Positions 9,462 to 18,096 of a stretch of DNA of 37,989 nucleotides are shown here, piece after piece. Position numbers and translations under genes: made by a program. Source of the DNA: an uncultured Caulobacterales bacterium. GTDB taxonomy: Bacteria; Pseudomonadota; Alphaproteobacteria; Caulobacterales; Caulobacteraceae. Under the pieces are notes generated by a model, which was given only the letters and a program-made list of their open reading frames with translations, did no database searches and was not told where the DNA came from. The stretch covers positions 1 through 37,989 of the forward strand of contig CAIQUG010000026.1 of the NCBI GenBank assembly GCA_903874895.1, written 5' to 3'. Positions within the stretch are counted from its first letter, which is position 1; every line of letters begins with the position of its first letter.

Positions 9462-9679
9462 GGTCGATGTCTTTCCGAATGAGGGTGGGCCGAAAACGAG
9501 TGGACGGAAAACGGCTGACTGCAGACCGGTGGGATGACCCGCACCGTTCCCTTCCGCTTCTACGCGGCCCGGACGGGTGTTTGCAATCCAATCCGCAAAA
9601 GGCGACGACCCGGCCTCATGCAATTTCATCATGCGCTCTGGGTGTTAATCCTCGCTCGGCGGAAATATTTCCGAATTGC

Positions 9680-9709
9680 AATATAAAAAGCCATCTATTC
9701 ATTGTGCAA
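9680..9709 (-). promoter_or_regulatory. Candidate glyA promoter
   Basis: On the minus strand TTGCAC (9709-9704) is followed after 18 bp by TATATT (9685-9680). Transcription would start near 9672, inside the CGGAAATATTTCCG palindrome, and give a leader of roughly 210 bases before glyA. The -35 overlaps the left arm of the inverted repeat at 9705. Confidence 0.4.
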
Positions 9710-9800
9710 TCGGCACCATCTCCACACATGAATGGGAGACGTCTCAGTATCGGTGAATGCATCGCATTCATTTGAAAAATGAGATGTGATGCCGATTGCA
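9705..9800. repeat. Nested inverted repeats
   Basis: TGCAATCGGCA at 9705-9715 is exactly inverted at 9790-9800, and the adjoining CATCTC (9717-9722) is inverted as GAGATG (9781-9786), so the arms match over about 18 bases with a 2-base length difference. Inside lie three further dyads: ATGAATG (9728-9734) with CATTCAT (9765-9771), the perfect palindrome GAGACGTCTC (9736-9745), and GAATGC-ATC-GCATTC (9755-9769). Confidence 0.85.
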
Positions 9801-9816
9801 TTCGACGACTTGGTTT

Positions 9817-9844
9817 TTGATTGATTTTACTCAATGCGTACTAT
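9817..9844 (+). promoter_or_regulatory. Candidate mucR promoter
   Basis: TTGATT (9817-9822), 16-bp spacer, TACTAT (9839-9844), about 70 bases before the mucR-like start codon. It is a moderate match to a housekeeping sigma promoter in the AT-rich stretch. Confidence 0.4.
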
Positions 9845-9912
9845 ATCTAGTGAATAACATTGGAACAGCTCATCGCCCGAAAAATAGGCGATAGTCCCTG
9901 GGGCCCCCAAAA

Positions 9913-10350
9913 ATGACTTCAAGCGCCGATTCAATTGACGATACCAAGCAAGAACTTGTGAGACTTTCGACAGAGGTTGTTGCGTCCTATCTGTCCAACA
10001 ACAGCGTTGCGCCGGCCGCCATCCCTGACATCATCCGCACGGTGCACGCCTCGATCAGTTCACTGGGCAAGGCAGAGCCGGCCCCGGCACCGACGGAACG
10101 GCAGCGCCCGGCCGTTCCCATCGCCAAGTCGATTCAGGATGATTACATCGTCTGCCTCGAGGACGGTAAGCGCCTCAAGATGCTGAAGCGCTACCTGCGT
10201 TCGAAATACAATCTGAGCCCGGATGAATATCGTCGGAAGTGGGGGCTTTCCAGCGACTACCCGATGGTCGCCCCGGCCTATGCCAACCGGCGGTCCGAAT
10301 TCGCCAAGCAGATCGGGCTCGGCCGTGGCGTGCGTCGCCAGAAGGCCTGA
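9913..10350 (+). CDS. MucR/Ros-family transcriptional regulator with degenerate zinc site
   Basis: MucR proteins are global DNA-binding regulators of alphaproteobacteria; Caulobacter carries two (MucR1/2) in the cell-cycle circuit. This 145-residue protein has the N-terminal oligomerisation-type helix (ELVRLSTEVVASYLSNN) and the C-terminal DNA-binding module DDYIVCLEDGKRLKMLKR...SPDEYRRKWGLSSDYPMVAP. Aligned with Ros (Cys79, Cys82, His92, His97) the positions here are Cys81, Asp84, Tyr94 and Tyr99, so only one zinc ligand remains. Zinc-free MucR-like proteins are known (Mesorhizobium Ml proteins), so function is not excluded. No strong ribosome-binding site is visible before the ATG. It ends in a strong terminator. 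Confidence 0.9.
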   Translation: MTSSADSIDDTKQELVRLSTEVVASYLSNNSVAPAAIPDIIRTVHASISSLGKAEPAPAPTERQRPAVPIAKSIQDDYIVCLEDGKRLKMLKRYLRSKYNLSPDEYRRKWGLSSDYPMVAPAYANRRSEFAKQIGLGRGVRRQKA

Positions 10351-10373
10351 ACCACCGTCCTTTGGGACATGAG

Positions 10374-10407
10374 AAAGGGGCGGCGTCCGTGGACGCCGCC
10401 CCTTTTT
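10374..10407. terminator. Bidirectional intrinsic terminator between mucR and hemA
   Basis: GGGGCGGCGTCC and its exact complement (10377-10402) form an 11-bp stem with a 4-base loop, preceded by AAA and followed by TTTTT. It lies between the convergent mucR-like gene and hemA and can serve both strands. Confidence 0.9.
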
Positions 10408-10445
10408 GCGGGATGGACCGCGAAGACGGGTCCCGTGCCGGAAAT

Positions 10446-11669
10446 CTAGGCCGCGACGCCGTGACGCTTGACGTTGCAGCGCGTCCACAGGTCGTTCATC
10501 GCGCCGACCAGATGGTCCATCATTCCGTCGGTGTGGAACGGTGTCGGCGTGAAGCGAAGCCGTTCGGTGCCCCGGGGCACCGTCGGGTAGTTGATGGGCT
10601 GCACATAGACCCCATGGTCGGTCAGCAGAAGATCCGAGATCAGCTTGCAGTGGACCGGATCACCCACGAGCACCGGGACGATATGGCTGACCGACGGCAT
10701 GACCGGGAGGCCTGCCGCCTTGAATCGCGCCTTCAGAGCGGCGGCGCGCTCCTGATGTTGCTGCCGGACTTCGTCATGCGCCTTCAGCCAGCGGATGCTG
10801 GCGGAGGCCCCGGCCGCCAGGGCCGGCGGCAGGGACGTGGTGAAGATGAAACCGGACGCATGACTGCGGATGGCATCGATCAGGTCGGCGTCACCGGCGA
10901 TGTAGCCGCCCATCACGCCGTAGGCCTTGCCGAGGGTGCCCTCGATGATGTCGATGTCGGCCATCACCCCGTCGCGCTCGGCGACGCCGCCGCCCCGTGC
11001 CCCGTAGAGCCCGACCGCGTGGACCTCATCGAGGTAGGTCAGGGCCCCGTACTTCCGCGCCAGCGAAATGGTCGCGGCCAGGTCGGCGATGTCACCATCC
11101 ATCGAATAGACGCTCTCGAACGCCACCAGCTTGGGCGCGTCCGCCGGTGCGGCGGCCAGCAGCTGTTCCAGGTGCTCGAGATCATTGTGCCGGAAGATGT
11201 GGCGCGCACCGCCGCCATTGCGGATGCCCGCAATCATCGAGGCATGGTTCAGGGCGTCGGAAAAGATGATGAGGCCCGGCAGCACCTTGTAGAGCGTCGA
11301 CAGGGCCGCCTCGTTGGCCACATAGCCCGAGGTGAACAGCAGGGAGGCTTCCTTGCCGTGCAGATCCGCCAGTTCCGCCTCGAGTTCCACATGATAGCGC
11401 GTGGTGCCGGAAATGTTGCGCGTTCCGCCGGAGCCGGAACCGGCCGACTGGATCGCCTCATGCATGGCATCCAGCACCACGGGGTTCTGGCCCTGACCGA
11501 GGTAGTCGTTTGAGCACCATACCGTCACGTCCTGCGCAGACCCGTCCGCACGGGTCCAGGTCGCGTTCGGGAAATTTCCCCGGTGACGCTTCAGGTCGGC
11601 AAAGACCCGGTATCGACCTTCCTCGCGCACCTGATCCACGGCGGCACGAAATGCTGACTTGTAATCCAT
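10446..11669 (-). CDS. hemA: 5-aminolevulinate synthase
   Basis: HemA (ALAS) condenses glycine with succinyl-CoA to 5-aminolevulinate, the first step of the C4 heme pathway typical of alphaproteobacteria. It is a PLP enzyme of the alpha-oxoamine synthase family. The PLP lysine is Lys248 in [26 protein letters not shown] (212-223) holds the PLP-contacting Asp and His; [13 protein letters not shown] is the substrate-binding loop. The frame opens at 11723, but the ATG at 11669 ([14 protein letters not shown]) matches the family start and gives 407 residues. HemB lies about 3.7 kb away on the other strand. Confidence 0.97.
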   Translation of the reverse strand: MDYKSAFRAAVDQVREEGRYRVFADLKRHRGNFPNATWTRADGSAQDVTVWCSNDYLGQGQNPVVLDAMHEAIQSAGSGSGGTRNISGTTRYHVELEAELADLHGKEASLLFTSGYVANEAALSTLYKVLPGLIIFSDALNHASMIAGIRNGGGARHIFRHNDLEHLEQLLAAAPADAPKLVAFESVYSMDGDIADLAATISLARKYGALTYLDEVHAVGLYGARGGGVAERDGVMADIDIIEGTLGKAYGVMGGYIAGDADLIDAIRSHASGFIFTTSLPPALAAGASASIRWLKAHDEVRQQHQERAAALKARFKAAGLPVMPSVSHIVPVLVGDPVHCKLISDLLLTDHGVYVQPINYPTVPRGTERLRFTPTPFHTDGMMDHLVGAMNDLWTRCNVKRHGVAA

Positions 11670-11779
11670 CGCACTCAGTTCCCAAGACGGCGGTGAATCC
11701 CGGCGTCGATCCAACGGGGGCATATCTGCACCGCTCGCAACTCTCTGTCCATGTCTACGGCCTACAATGGCGTTCGGAT

Positions 11780-11799
11780 GACATGTCTTCGAATATTCG
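11780..11799. promoter_or_regulatory. Tandem palindromes in the hemA upstream gap
   Basis: In the 158-bp gap between the M16 protease gene and hemA there is GACATGTC (11780-11787) two bases from CGAATATTCG (11790-11799), flanked by a repeated TTCGGAT. They could be a regulator site for hemA. No classical FnrL box (TTGAT-N4-ATCAA) is seen. Confidence 0.35.
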
Positions 11800-11827
11800 G
11801 ATCATCGTCACGTGCCCTTGAGATGCA

Positions 11828-14740
11828 TCAACTCCCCGATGGATTGACCGGCGCGGCGGGTCCCTCCGGAAGGGCGGCGGCGATCATCGGGTCCCGGGCG
11901 AGCCAGCGGCGCGCCACCGTATTCACCTCCGCCACCGGGATCGAACTGTAATCCGCCTGCCATGTCCGGGCCTGGGCCAGCCTGTAGGAATCGGCGAAGG
12001 ACCCGTCGAGGGTATTCAGCCACCAGCCCGCCGTCTCTCGCCGATGTGCCGTGTCATCCAGCAACGGCTTGCGGATCCGCTCCAGTTCGTCAGCGGTAAT
12101 GTCCCCGTGCGACAGGGCCCGGGCGATGGAGCGCACTTCGTCCACCACCTCCCGTACGGCGTCGGGGCGGGTTTCGATGGCGACCGTCAGGGCCCCCTCA
12201 TCCCCGCCCCGGTCGGTGACATAGGAGACGTCGGGCGTGTAGGTCTGGCCGAACTTCTCCCGGACGATCCGCCGGACACGGTCGGACAAGACCTCTCGCA
12301 GCAGGGTCACAGCGCGGACTTCCCGCTGGCGTTCCGGCGTCCAGACGAACATCGGCCACACCACCAGGACCCCGGCCTTGGACGGCAGTCCGATATGCCG
12401 GGCCGTCGCCGCCTGCGGTGACCGCGCCGGAAACCGCAGCCGGATGGCCTCCGGGCTGGTCGTGTCCTTCGGACCGGACCGCTTCGGCAGGGCCCCGAAG
12501 CTCGCGGCCAGGAGGCGGGTGGCCTCGTCTTCGCTGATGTCCCCGACGACGGTGACTTCCACCGGATCCCCCAGCAGGGCCGGTCGGAACACCCGGGCAA
12601 AATCGGTGGCCTTGAACCCGGCGGCGAGCGCCTCCGGCGGCAGGTTGCTGCCGGGATTGCCCGGCAGTTGCGAACGCAGGGCCCGCTGTGCCACCAGCAT
12701 CGGACTGACGCGCAGGTTGGTATAGAAGGTCTTCACGGTCTGGGGGACGTCGCGATCGGATTCCGGCCGGAAACCCGGATCCAGCAGATAGGCCGCCAGC
12801 ACCTGCGTCAGCAGCGCAGCATCCTCGGACCTGGACACGCCGGAAAAATTGAAATGGTCGCGCTCCATCGAAAAGCGGAAGTCCGTGGCGTGGGCTTCGA
12901 GCAGGCGACTGAGTGTTTCGTCATCATGCTTGCCGAGACCGCCACTTGTGACCACCCCGGCCCCGATGGTGGCGACACCCAGGTCCGTTGGCGCGAACTC
13001 CAGCTCGCCCGCCCCGAAGCGGACACGAATCTCCACCCGGTTGCGGTCCGACCGCAGGGTCTTGATATTGGCATGCACGCCGTTGCTGAAGGTCAGCCGG
13101 ACGAAGTTGGGATCGGTGATCTCCTGACGATCGACGACCTTGCCGGGGGGACCGATCTGCGCATAGGCCCAGGGCGGCGCGGCGGTCTTCTCGATCTGCG
13201 GCGGGGGCGGTCGAAGCTGTGCGCTCTGCCAGGCCTTGCTCAGGTCCCCCGGAGCGGCGGGATTGATGGAGATGAGGACGAGCTGTGGTTCCGCCGCCAT
13301 GGTCCATTTGCGATGGAGGGACGCGGCGACATCGGCCTCGGTTGTCTGCGACCTGGCCGTCTCGAACAGGCGCGCACTGGTCTCGGCCGTCACGGGCACA
13401 TCGCGGTCCAGCAGGGTCTGGATCAGGGCCTGAGCGATCTGCGACGAGGTCCTCGACGCGGTCGCCGCCGCCCCGACCCGGGCCGCGATCACGGTCAGGG
13501 TCCGCTGGTATTCGTCGGACGTCACCCCGTGCCGTTCCAGACGCCGCATTTCGTCCGACAAGGTAGCGAGGGCATCAGACCAGCGATCCGGCTTGGGCGT
13601 GGCAAAGACGCAGGTCATGGCAAAGCGCTTCTGCTGCTCGCTGCGCTCCACCTTGGCGGAGACGAAGGAGGCGTCCGGCGCCCGGGCCAGATGGTCCAGC
13701 CGCTCCTGCAGGGGCAGCATCCAGCCCACATCCGCCAGCACGGACTTCCACGCCACCACGCTGGGGGACAGATGCGGCTCGGACGGGGCCGGGCGACAGA
13801 TGTCCACGACGCCCTGGGCGAAATTCGGCGTGTGCACCACGTAGAAGGACGTCTTGCGGGCATAGTCGACGCGGCCGGCATCGGGGTCCGGCTCCGCGGG
13901 TCCGGTGGCCGTCCAGCTGGAAAAGGTCGCTTCCACCCGGGCCTTCAGCTCCGCGGCCGGCAGGTCGCCCACGACGATGACGAACGCCCGGTCCGGCCGG
14001 TAGTATCGGGTGTAGTAGCCGCGAAGCGTGTCAGCGGTCAGCGCTTTCAGCGTTTCCGGTGTGCCCCCCGGCGAGCGGCGGGGGGCCAGAAGTTCCGGCT
14101 GCAGGAACCGGCGGATGGATTCCGAGACATTGGTGCCGCCGTCCCGGCGCGCATAGTACTCCGAGGTGACCACACCCCGCTGCCGGTCGACCGCGTCGGG
14201 ATCCAGGGTGAGGCCGTCGGCCACGTCCCGCAACCAGCTGAGCGCCAGGTCCAGCTTGGCGGGGGTCACCGCCTGCAGGTCCATGACGTAGTAGGTCCCG
14301 GTCAGGTTGGTGAAGGCGTTGTGGTCTCGCTCGATCGAGATACCGGCCTCCTGGAACCGGGAGGCCAGGGCCGCGCCGGGGATTGCCCTCCCCCCCTCGA
14401 AGGCCATGTGTTCCAGGAAATGGGCGACGCCGCGCTCCGACTCCATTTCCTGCACGGACCCGGCTTCGATGTAGAAGCGGAAGGATACGCTGCTGCCAGG
14501 CTTGTGGTTCGACTGCACCGCATAGCGCAGCCCGTTGGGCAGCTGCCCCTGGAGAACCGACGGGTCGGCTGTCGGAACATCGGACCGGATCGCGGCCGAT
14601 GCCGAGGTTCCCGTGGCATGGGCCACACCGCCCATGGCCAGACAGGCCGCCAACCCCACGGCCAGGAGGCCGGTCAGGGTTCCGCGCCTGCTGCAGTCTG
14701 TCTCGCCCCGTGTCGCCACGCCCGAACCCTTACGCCGCAC
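11828..14740 (-). CDS. Periplasmic M16-family zinc metalloprotease (double-length)
   Basis: A 970-residue pitrilysin-family (M16) peptidase with two M16 halves in one chain. The catalytic zinc motif HFLEH is at residues 107-111, and Glu194 in GVVTSEYYAR is the likely third ligand. The C-terminal half has the typical R/Y element REKFGQTYTPDVSYV. The N-terminus carries a signal sequence, with SRRGTLTGLLAVGLAACLAM and a probable cleavage after AHA; the SRR could be a Tat signal but a Sec signal is also possible. The start at 14740 is the only one that keeps the signal peptide. It is likely involved in breaking down peptides in the periplasm; the substrate is unknown. It is upstream of hemA on the same strand, separated by 158 bp. 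Confidence 0.92.
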   Translation of the reverse strand: MRRKGSGVATRGETDCSRRGTLTGLLAVGLAACLAMGGVAHATGTSASAAIRSDVPTADPSVLQGQLPNGLRYAVQSNHKPGSSVSFRFYIEAGSVQEMESERGVAHFLEHMAFEGGRAIPGAALASRFQEAGISIERDHNAFTNLTGTYYVMDLQAVTPAKLDLALSWLRDVADGLTLDPDAVDRQRGVVTSEYYARRDGGTNVSESIRRFLQPELLAPRRSPGGTPETLKALTADTLRGYYTRYYRPDRAFVIVVGDLPAAELKARVEATFSSWTATGPAEPDPDAGRVDYARKTSFYVVHTPNFAQGVVDICRPAPSEPHLSPSVVAWKSVLADVGWMLPLQERLDHLARAPDASFVSAKVERSEQQKRFAMTCVFATPKPDRWSDALATLSDEMRRLERHGVTSDEYQRTLTVIAARVGAAATASRTSSQIAQALIQTLLDRDVPVTAETSARLFETARSQTTEADVAASLHRKWTMAAEPQLVLISINPAAPGDLSKAWQSAQLRPPPPQIEKTAAPPWAYAQIGPPGKVVDRQEITDPNFVRLTFSNGVHANIKTLRSDRNRVEIRVRFGAGELEFAPTDLGVATIGAGVVTSGGLGKHDDETLSRLLEAHATDFRFSMERDHFNFSGVSRSEDAALLTQVLAAYLLDPGFRPESDRDVPQTVKTFYTNLRVSPMLVAQRALRSQLPGNPGSNLPPEALAAGFKATDFARVFRPALLGDPVEVTVVGDISEDEATRLLAASFGALPKRSGPKDTTSPEAIRLRFPARSPQAATARHIGLPSKAGVLVVWPMFVWTPERQREVRAVTLLREVLSDRVRRIVREKFGQTYTPDVSYVTDRGGDEGALTVAIETRPDAVREVVDEVRSIARALSHGDITADELERIRKPLLDDTAHRRETAGWWLNTLDGSFADSYRLAQARTWQADYSSIPVAEVNTVARRWLARDPMIAAALPEGPAAPVNPSGS

Positions 14741-14908
14741 TTGTCACTGCTCCGCACCAAAGCCACTCAACCTGTTAGGGATAATGGCTGCGGCCCTCCG
14801 GGACTATGTCAATGTCATACCATCGGCGTTATGAAAGCGTCGCGAAGAAAGATTAACGGACGCCGACTTGGCGCTCATTGCGTCAAGCCTGTTCGGGGGG
14901 AGTGCTGC

Positions 14909-15397
14909 ATGCCCAATAGTTTTGCCGGGCCGGACCAGGATCCGGTCATGACCCAGTTTGACCGGCTGATCGCCTTCATCGTCTATGTGCTGCTGTTCAT
15001 CGGGGTCTTCACCTTTGGTGTGCCGAGCATCGTGGGGCTGGCCCTGGCCCTGGCCCACGGTCACGATACCCACCCGATCCTGCGCACCCACTATCGGCAT
15101 CAGGTCCGGATCTTCTGGATGGGGGCGTTCTGCATCGTCGGGGCCGTCGTCGCGGGCTTCGCCGGCAGCGGCGTGTGGCTCGCGGCGCTGATCACCTGGG
15201 GCGAGAAGATCTCCGGCGTTTCCACCGCGACCATCGGTGTCAGCCTGACCGGTCAACAGGCCTGGATCGGCGGCGTGATGCTGGCGACCTCCGTGTCGCT
15301 GGTCCTGTTCGGTGCCGCCTGGACCCTGCTGCAGTCCCTGTTCGGGTTCCTGAGGCTTGCCGGAAACCGCCCGATAGGTCACACCCCTGTGGCGTAA
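14909..15397 (+). CDS. Small membrane protein (DUF4870-like topology)
   Basis: A 162-residue protein with three long hydrophobic stretches at about residues 20-49, 68-97 and 118-147. Between the first two is a basic, His-rich loop (THPILRTHYRHQVRIFW), a pattern reminiscent of the DUF4870/Tic20-like group. I do not know its function. The start ATG at 14909 has a strong GGGGGGAG six bases upstream. The frame is open far upstream, opposite the protease gene, but that part is only antisense shadow. HemB starts 21 bp downstream, so the two are probably co-transcribed. Confidence 0.75.
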   Translation: MPNSFAGPDQDPVMTQFDRLIAFIVYVLLFIGVFTFGVPSIVGLALALAHGHDTHPILRTHYRHQVRIFWMGAFCIVGAVVAGFAGSGVWLAALITWGEKISGVSTATIGVSLTGQQAWIGGVMLATSVSLVLFGAAWTLLQSLFGFLRLAGNRPIGHTPVA

Positions 15398-15418
15398 GCT
15401 GCAGATCAGGAATCGGGC

Positions 15419-16420
15419 ATGTACAGAGCACCGCTGGCCGCCTACCCGGCCCTTCGTCCCCGCAGGCTTCGCCAGGCAGACTGGATCCGGCGGCTGGTCC
15501 GTGAAACCGTCCTGACCCCGAGCGATCTGATCTGGTCGCTGGTCGTCCATGACGGACCGGAGGACGAGATTCAGGTCGCGTCCATGCCCGGAGCGCCGCG
15601 CATGTCTGTTGCCCGGGCGGCCCGGGCCGCGCAGGAGGCCAAGGCCCTCGGCATCCCGGCCATCGCCGTGTTCCCGTTCATCGATCCGTCCCTGAAGGAC
15701 GAACGCGGGACTGCCGCCACGGACGAGAACGGCCTCATCTGCCGGGCCGTCAAGGCCATGAAGGACGCCGCGCCCGAGGTGGGGATCATGTGCGACGTGG
15801 CCCTCGACCCCTTCACGAACCACGGTCATGACGGCCTGATCGAGAACGGCCGCATCCTCAATGACGCCACGGTGGAACGGCTCATCGAACAGGGGCTGGT
15901 CCAGGCCGCAGCGGGCTGCGACATCCTGGCACCGTCGGACATGATGGACGGCCGCGTGGGTCGCCTGCGGACCAGTCTGGAAGCCGAAGGCATGACGGAC
16001 GTGGCGATCATGGCCTATGCCGCCAAGTACGCTTCGGCCTTCTATGGCCCCTATCGGGATGCCATCGGCTCCGCCAGCGTGCTGAGCGGTGACAAGAAGA
16101 CCTACCAGATGGATCCCGGCAATTCGGAAGAGGCCCTGCGCGAAGTCGCCCTCGACATTTCCGAAGGGGCGGACATGGTCATGGTCAAACCGGGCATGCC
16201 CTATCTCGACATCGTTCAGCGGGTTGCGGAGACGTTCCGCCTTCCCACCTTCGCGTTCCAGGTCTCAGGCGAGTACGCCATGATCCAGGCGGCGGCCCAG
16301 AACGGCTGGATCGACGGGGACCGCGCCATGCTGGAGAGCCTGGGCGGCTTCAAGCGGGCGGGATGCGCGGGCGTGATCACCTATTTCGCGCCCCGCGCAG
16401 CCAGGGCCCTGGCAGGATGA
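15419..16420 (+). CDS. hemB: Delta-aminolevulinic acid dehydratase (porphobilinogen synthase), Mg-type
   Basis: HemB joins two 5-aminolevulinates into porphobilinogen, the second step after HemA. The two active-site lysines are Lys203 (AAKYASAFYGPYRDA) and Lys257 (MVKPGMPYLD). The metal loop reads CDVALDPFTNHGHDG (125-139): Asp residues replace the Cys ligands of zinc-dependent enzymes, so this is the Asp-rich, magnesium-type enzyme. The 333-residue length is normal. AGGAA lies ten bases before the ATG. It follows the small membrane protein gene. Confidence 0.97.
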   Translation: MYRAPLAAYPALRPRRLRQADWIRRLVRETVLTPSDLIWSLVVHDGPEDEIQVASMPGAPRMSVARAARAAQEAKALGIPAIAVFPFIDPSLKDERGTAATDENGLICRAVKAMKDAAPEVGIMCDVALDPFTNHGHDGLIENGRILNDATVERLIEQGLVQAAAGCDILAPSDMMDGRVGRLRTSLEAEGMTDVAIMAYAAKYASAFYGPYRDAIGSASVLSGDKKTYQMDPGNSEEALREVALDISEGADMVMVKPGMPYLDIVQRVAETFRLPTFAFQVSGEYAMIQAAAQNGWIDGDRAMLESLGGFKRAGCAGVITYFAPRAARALAG

Positions 16421-16439
16421 CCCCTGCCGGTCGTGGGCT

Positions 16440-16946
16440 TCAGGCCGTCGGCGTCCTTGCGGAACCGTATCGGCCGCGGAAATAGGTCAGCCCGTCGCCG
16501 GGTGCATTGTCGAAGGCGCGGACCCGACCGATGATGGCCACATGGTCGCCGAGGGCGACCTGGTCGTAGGTGTCACACCACAGCCGCGCCACGCACCCCG
16601 GCAGAGCAGGCCGTCCCTCACGGGTGTGATCCAGTTCGTTCGCCTCGAAGCGATACTGGCCGCGCTTGGCGCAGCGATCGGCCAGGGCCTGCTGGTCCTG
16701 ACCAAGCACATTGACGACGAAATGTGGTGCCGGCCGGAAGAACACGCCCCGATCCGACGCCTCCCCCAGGCACCACAGAACCAGAGGGGGGTCGAGGGAG
16801 ACAGAGGTGAAGGAGTTCACCGTCAGCCCGACCGCGTGATCCCCGTCCGCAACGGTGATGATCGCCACGCCGGTCGCAAAGCCTCCCAGAGCCGCGCGAT
16901 AGGCCTGCCGGGACTCGGCATCCAGAATAAGTTCAGCTTGGGACAT
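16440..16946 (-). CDS. Flavin reductase family protein (FMN-binding)
   Basis: A 168-residue protein of the flavin-reductase-like domain family, which reduces FMN/FAD with NAD(P)H, often for a partner monooxygenase. Typical features are YRAALGGFATGVAIITV at the start, GLTVNSFTSVSLDPPLVLWC (the conserved 'a-NSF-SvSldPPlv' block), and FVVNVLGQDQQALADRCA. It ends with GLTYFRGRYG. The ATG at 16946 gives the family N-terminus; a GTG at 16982 would add 12 residues. No oxygenase partner is nearby, so its specific role is open. It is convergent with hemB (19-bp gap). Confidence 0.88.
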   Translation of the reverse strand: MSQAELILDAESRQAYRAALGGFATGVAIITVADGDHAVGLTVNSFTSVSLDPPLVLWCLGEASDRGVFFRPAPHFVVNVLGQDQQALADRCAKRGQYRFEANELDHTREGRPALPGCVARLWCDTYDQVALGDHVAIIGRVRAFDNAPGDGLTYFRGRYGSARTPTA

Positions 16947-17073
16947 CGGATCGCGGAGCCATTGCAGCAGGGGATACCGCACGTAGGCGAAGCCAGCCTC
17001 CGACGCAACCGCATCTTAACATCGTGGGCTTATGGCTGATGATCTGTGAACTTGTGTCTCCGAGGATAGTGGG

Positions 17074-17973
17074 ATGGCTTACGGCGACGCGCCGATCCTG
17101 ATCAAGAAGGTGAAGAAGGTCTCCGGTGGCGGTCACCACGGGGGTGCCTGGAAGGTGGCCTATGCCGACTTCGTCACCGCCATGATGGCCTTCTTCCTGC
17201 TGATGTGGCTGATCAACACCACCTCTCCGGAGCAAAAGCGCGGGATCGCCGACTATTTTGCCCCGGCCAGCGTGTCGGAAGCGACCTCCGGTTCCGGTGG
17301 AATCCTCGCGGGTACGGCCATGGGTGACAAGGGCGTGAAGAGCGACGGCGCCATCTCGGTCATCCAGAAGATGTCCGTACCGGCCCCCAAGGACCCGCAG
17401 AACGAGGGCAAGACCTCACAGGCCGCATCCGGCGACCCGTCGAGCGCGACCCAGAACGCCCAGCGGAAGCACGAGGCCGATCAGTTCCAGAGCGCTGCGG
17501 AAAGCCTGCGCCAGGCCCTTCAGGACATGCCGGAACTGGCGGAACTGTCCAAGCAGGTGCTGGTGGACGTGACCCCCGAAGGCCTGCGCATCCAGCTGAT
17601 CGACCAGGAAGGCCGGGCCATGTTCGAGCAGGGCTCGACCCGTCCCAACGACCGGGCCCGGACCCTGCTCCGGGCGGTTTCCAAGGTCATCAACCAGCTG
17701 CACAACCGGATCACCATCGCCGGACACACCAGTGCCACCCCCGCGGGCCAGCCCCGCGGCGGCGACGACTGGGCCCTGTCCGCCTCCCGGGCCAATGCCT
17801 CCCGGGCCGTGCTGCAGGAAGCCGGCGTTCCGGCGGACCGGATCTATCAGGTCTCCGGCAAGGCCGTGTCCGAGCCGCTGTTCCCCGATGATCCGACCCT
17901 GCCCGGCAATCGCCGCATCGCCATTGTGCTGCTGCGCGAGGCACCGGTGCTGCCGCCCAATGCCGGCCAGTAG
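17074..17973 (+). CDS. motB: Flagellar motor protein MotB
   Basis: MotB is the peptidoglycan-anchored half of the proton-driven flagellar stator. The 299-residue protein has one membrane helix with the proton-carrying Asp32 in AYADFVTAMMAFFLLMWLIN, a long Gly/Ser/Gln-rich periplasmic linker, and a C-terminal OmpA/MotB domain (ITIAGHTSATPAGQ; ALSASRANASRAVLQEAGVP; GNRRIAIVLL). The region after the helix (PEQKRGIADYF) is the usual MotB plug area. GAGGA lies seven bases before the ATG. MotA is not in the window; split motA and motB loci are common in Caulobacter relatives. Confidence 0.95.
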   Translation: MAYGDAPILIKKVKKVSGGGHHGGAWKVAYADFVTAMMAFFLLMWLINTTSPEQKRGIADYFAPASVSEATSGSGGILAGTAMGDKGVKSDGAISVIQKMSVPAPKDPQNEGKTSQAASGDPSSATQNAQRKHEADQFQSAAESLRQALQDMPELAELSKQVLVDVTPEGLRIQLIDQEGRAMFEQGSTRPNDRARTLLRAVSKVINQLHNRITIAGHTSATPAGQPRGGDDWALSASRANASRAVLQEAGVPADRIYQVSGKAVSEPLFPDDPTLPGNRRIAIVLLREAPVLPPNAGQ

Positions 17974-18096
17974 GCGTAAATCTGCACTTTGCCACGCCCG
18001 GGACGCTTCCCGGCTTGCAGGGGCGCGCGGACTCCCCCCTAATCGGATGTGCGCCGGACAGCGGCGTCGCCTTCAGCGTGGGACCCTCGTCAGGCC

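Larger units (their letters stand above)
9462..9912. promoter_or_regulatory. Divergent glyA/mucR control region (451 bp without a gene)
   Basis: The half next to glyA (about 9462-9640) has ordinary GC-rich composition and would be a long glyA leader. The other half (about 9640-9880) is much more AT-rich than the rest of the window. It contains a 14-bp palindrome CGGAAATATTTCCG at 9660-9673, the nested inverted repeats at 9705-9800, and candidate promoters on both strands. AT-rich DNA with many T-A steps is the known target type of MucR proteins, so autoregulation is plausible but not shown. Confidence 0.7.

Noticed and set aside
9521-9580. Possible cobalamin-type riboswitch in the glyA leader
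   Set aside because: A short GGGAAC-GGTG stretch recalls the cobalamin element, but the required downstream core is absent.
9462-9632. N-terminal extension of GlyA
   Set aside because: Adds 57 residues that do not resemble GlyA; the GTG at 9461 gives the normal length.
12668-14908. Long plus-strand open frame running into the small membrane protein
   Set aside because: Up to about 14740 it is antisense to the M16 protease and has shadow composition. Only the part from the ATG at 14909, which has its own strong Shine-Dalgarno, is accepted.
17010-17040. CtrA-like TTAA half-site upstream of motB
   Set aside because: Only one TTAA is present; the second half of TTAA-N7-TTAA is missing, so it is not a convincing CtrA box.
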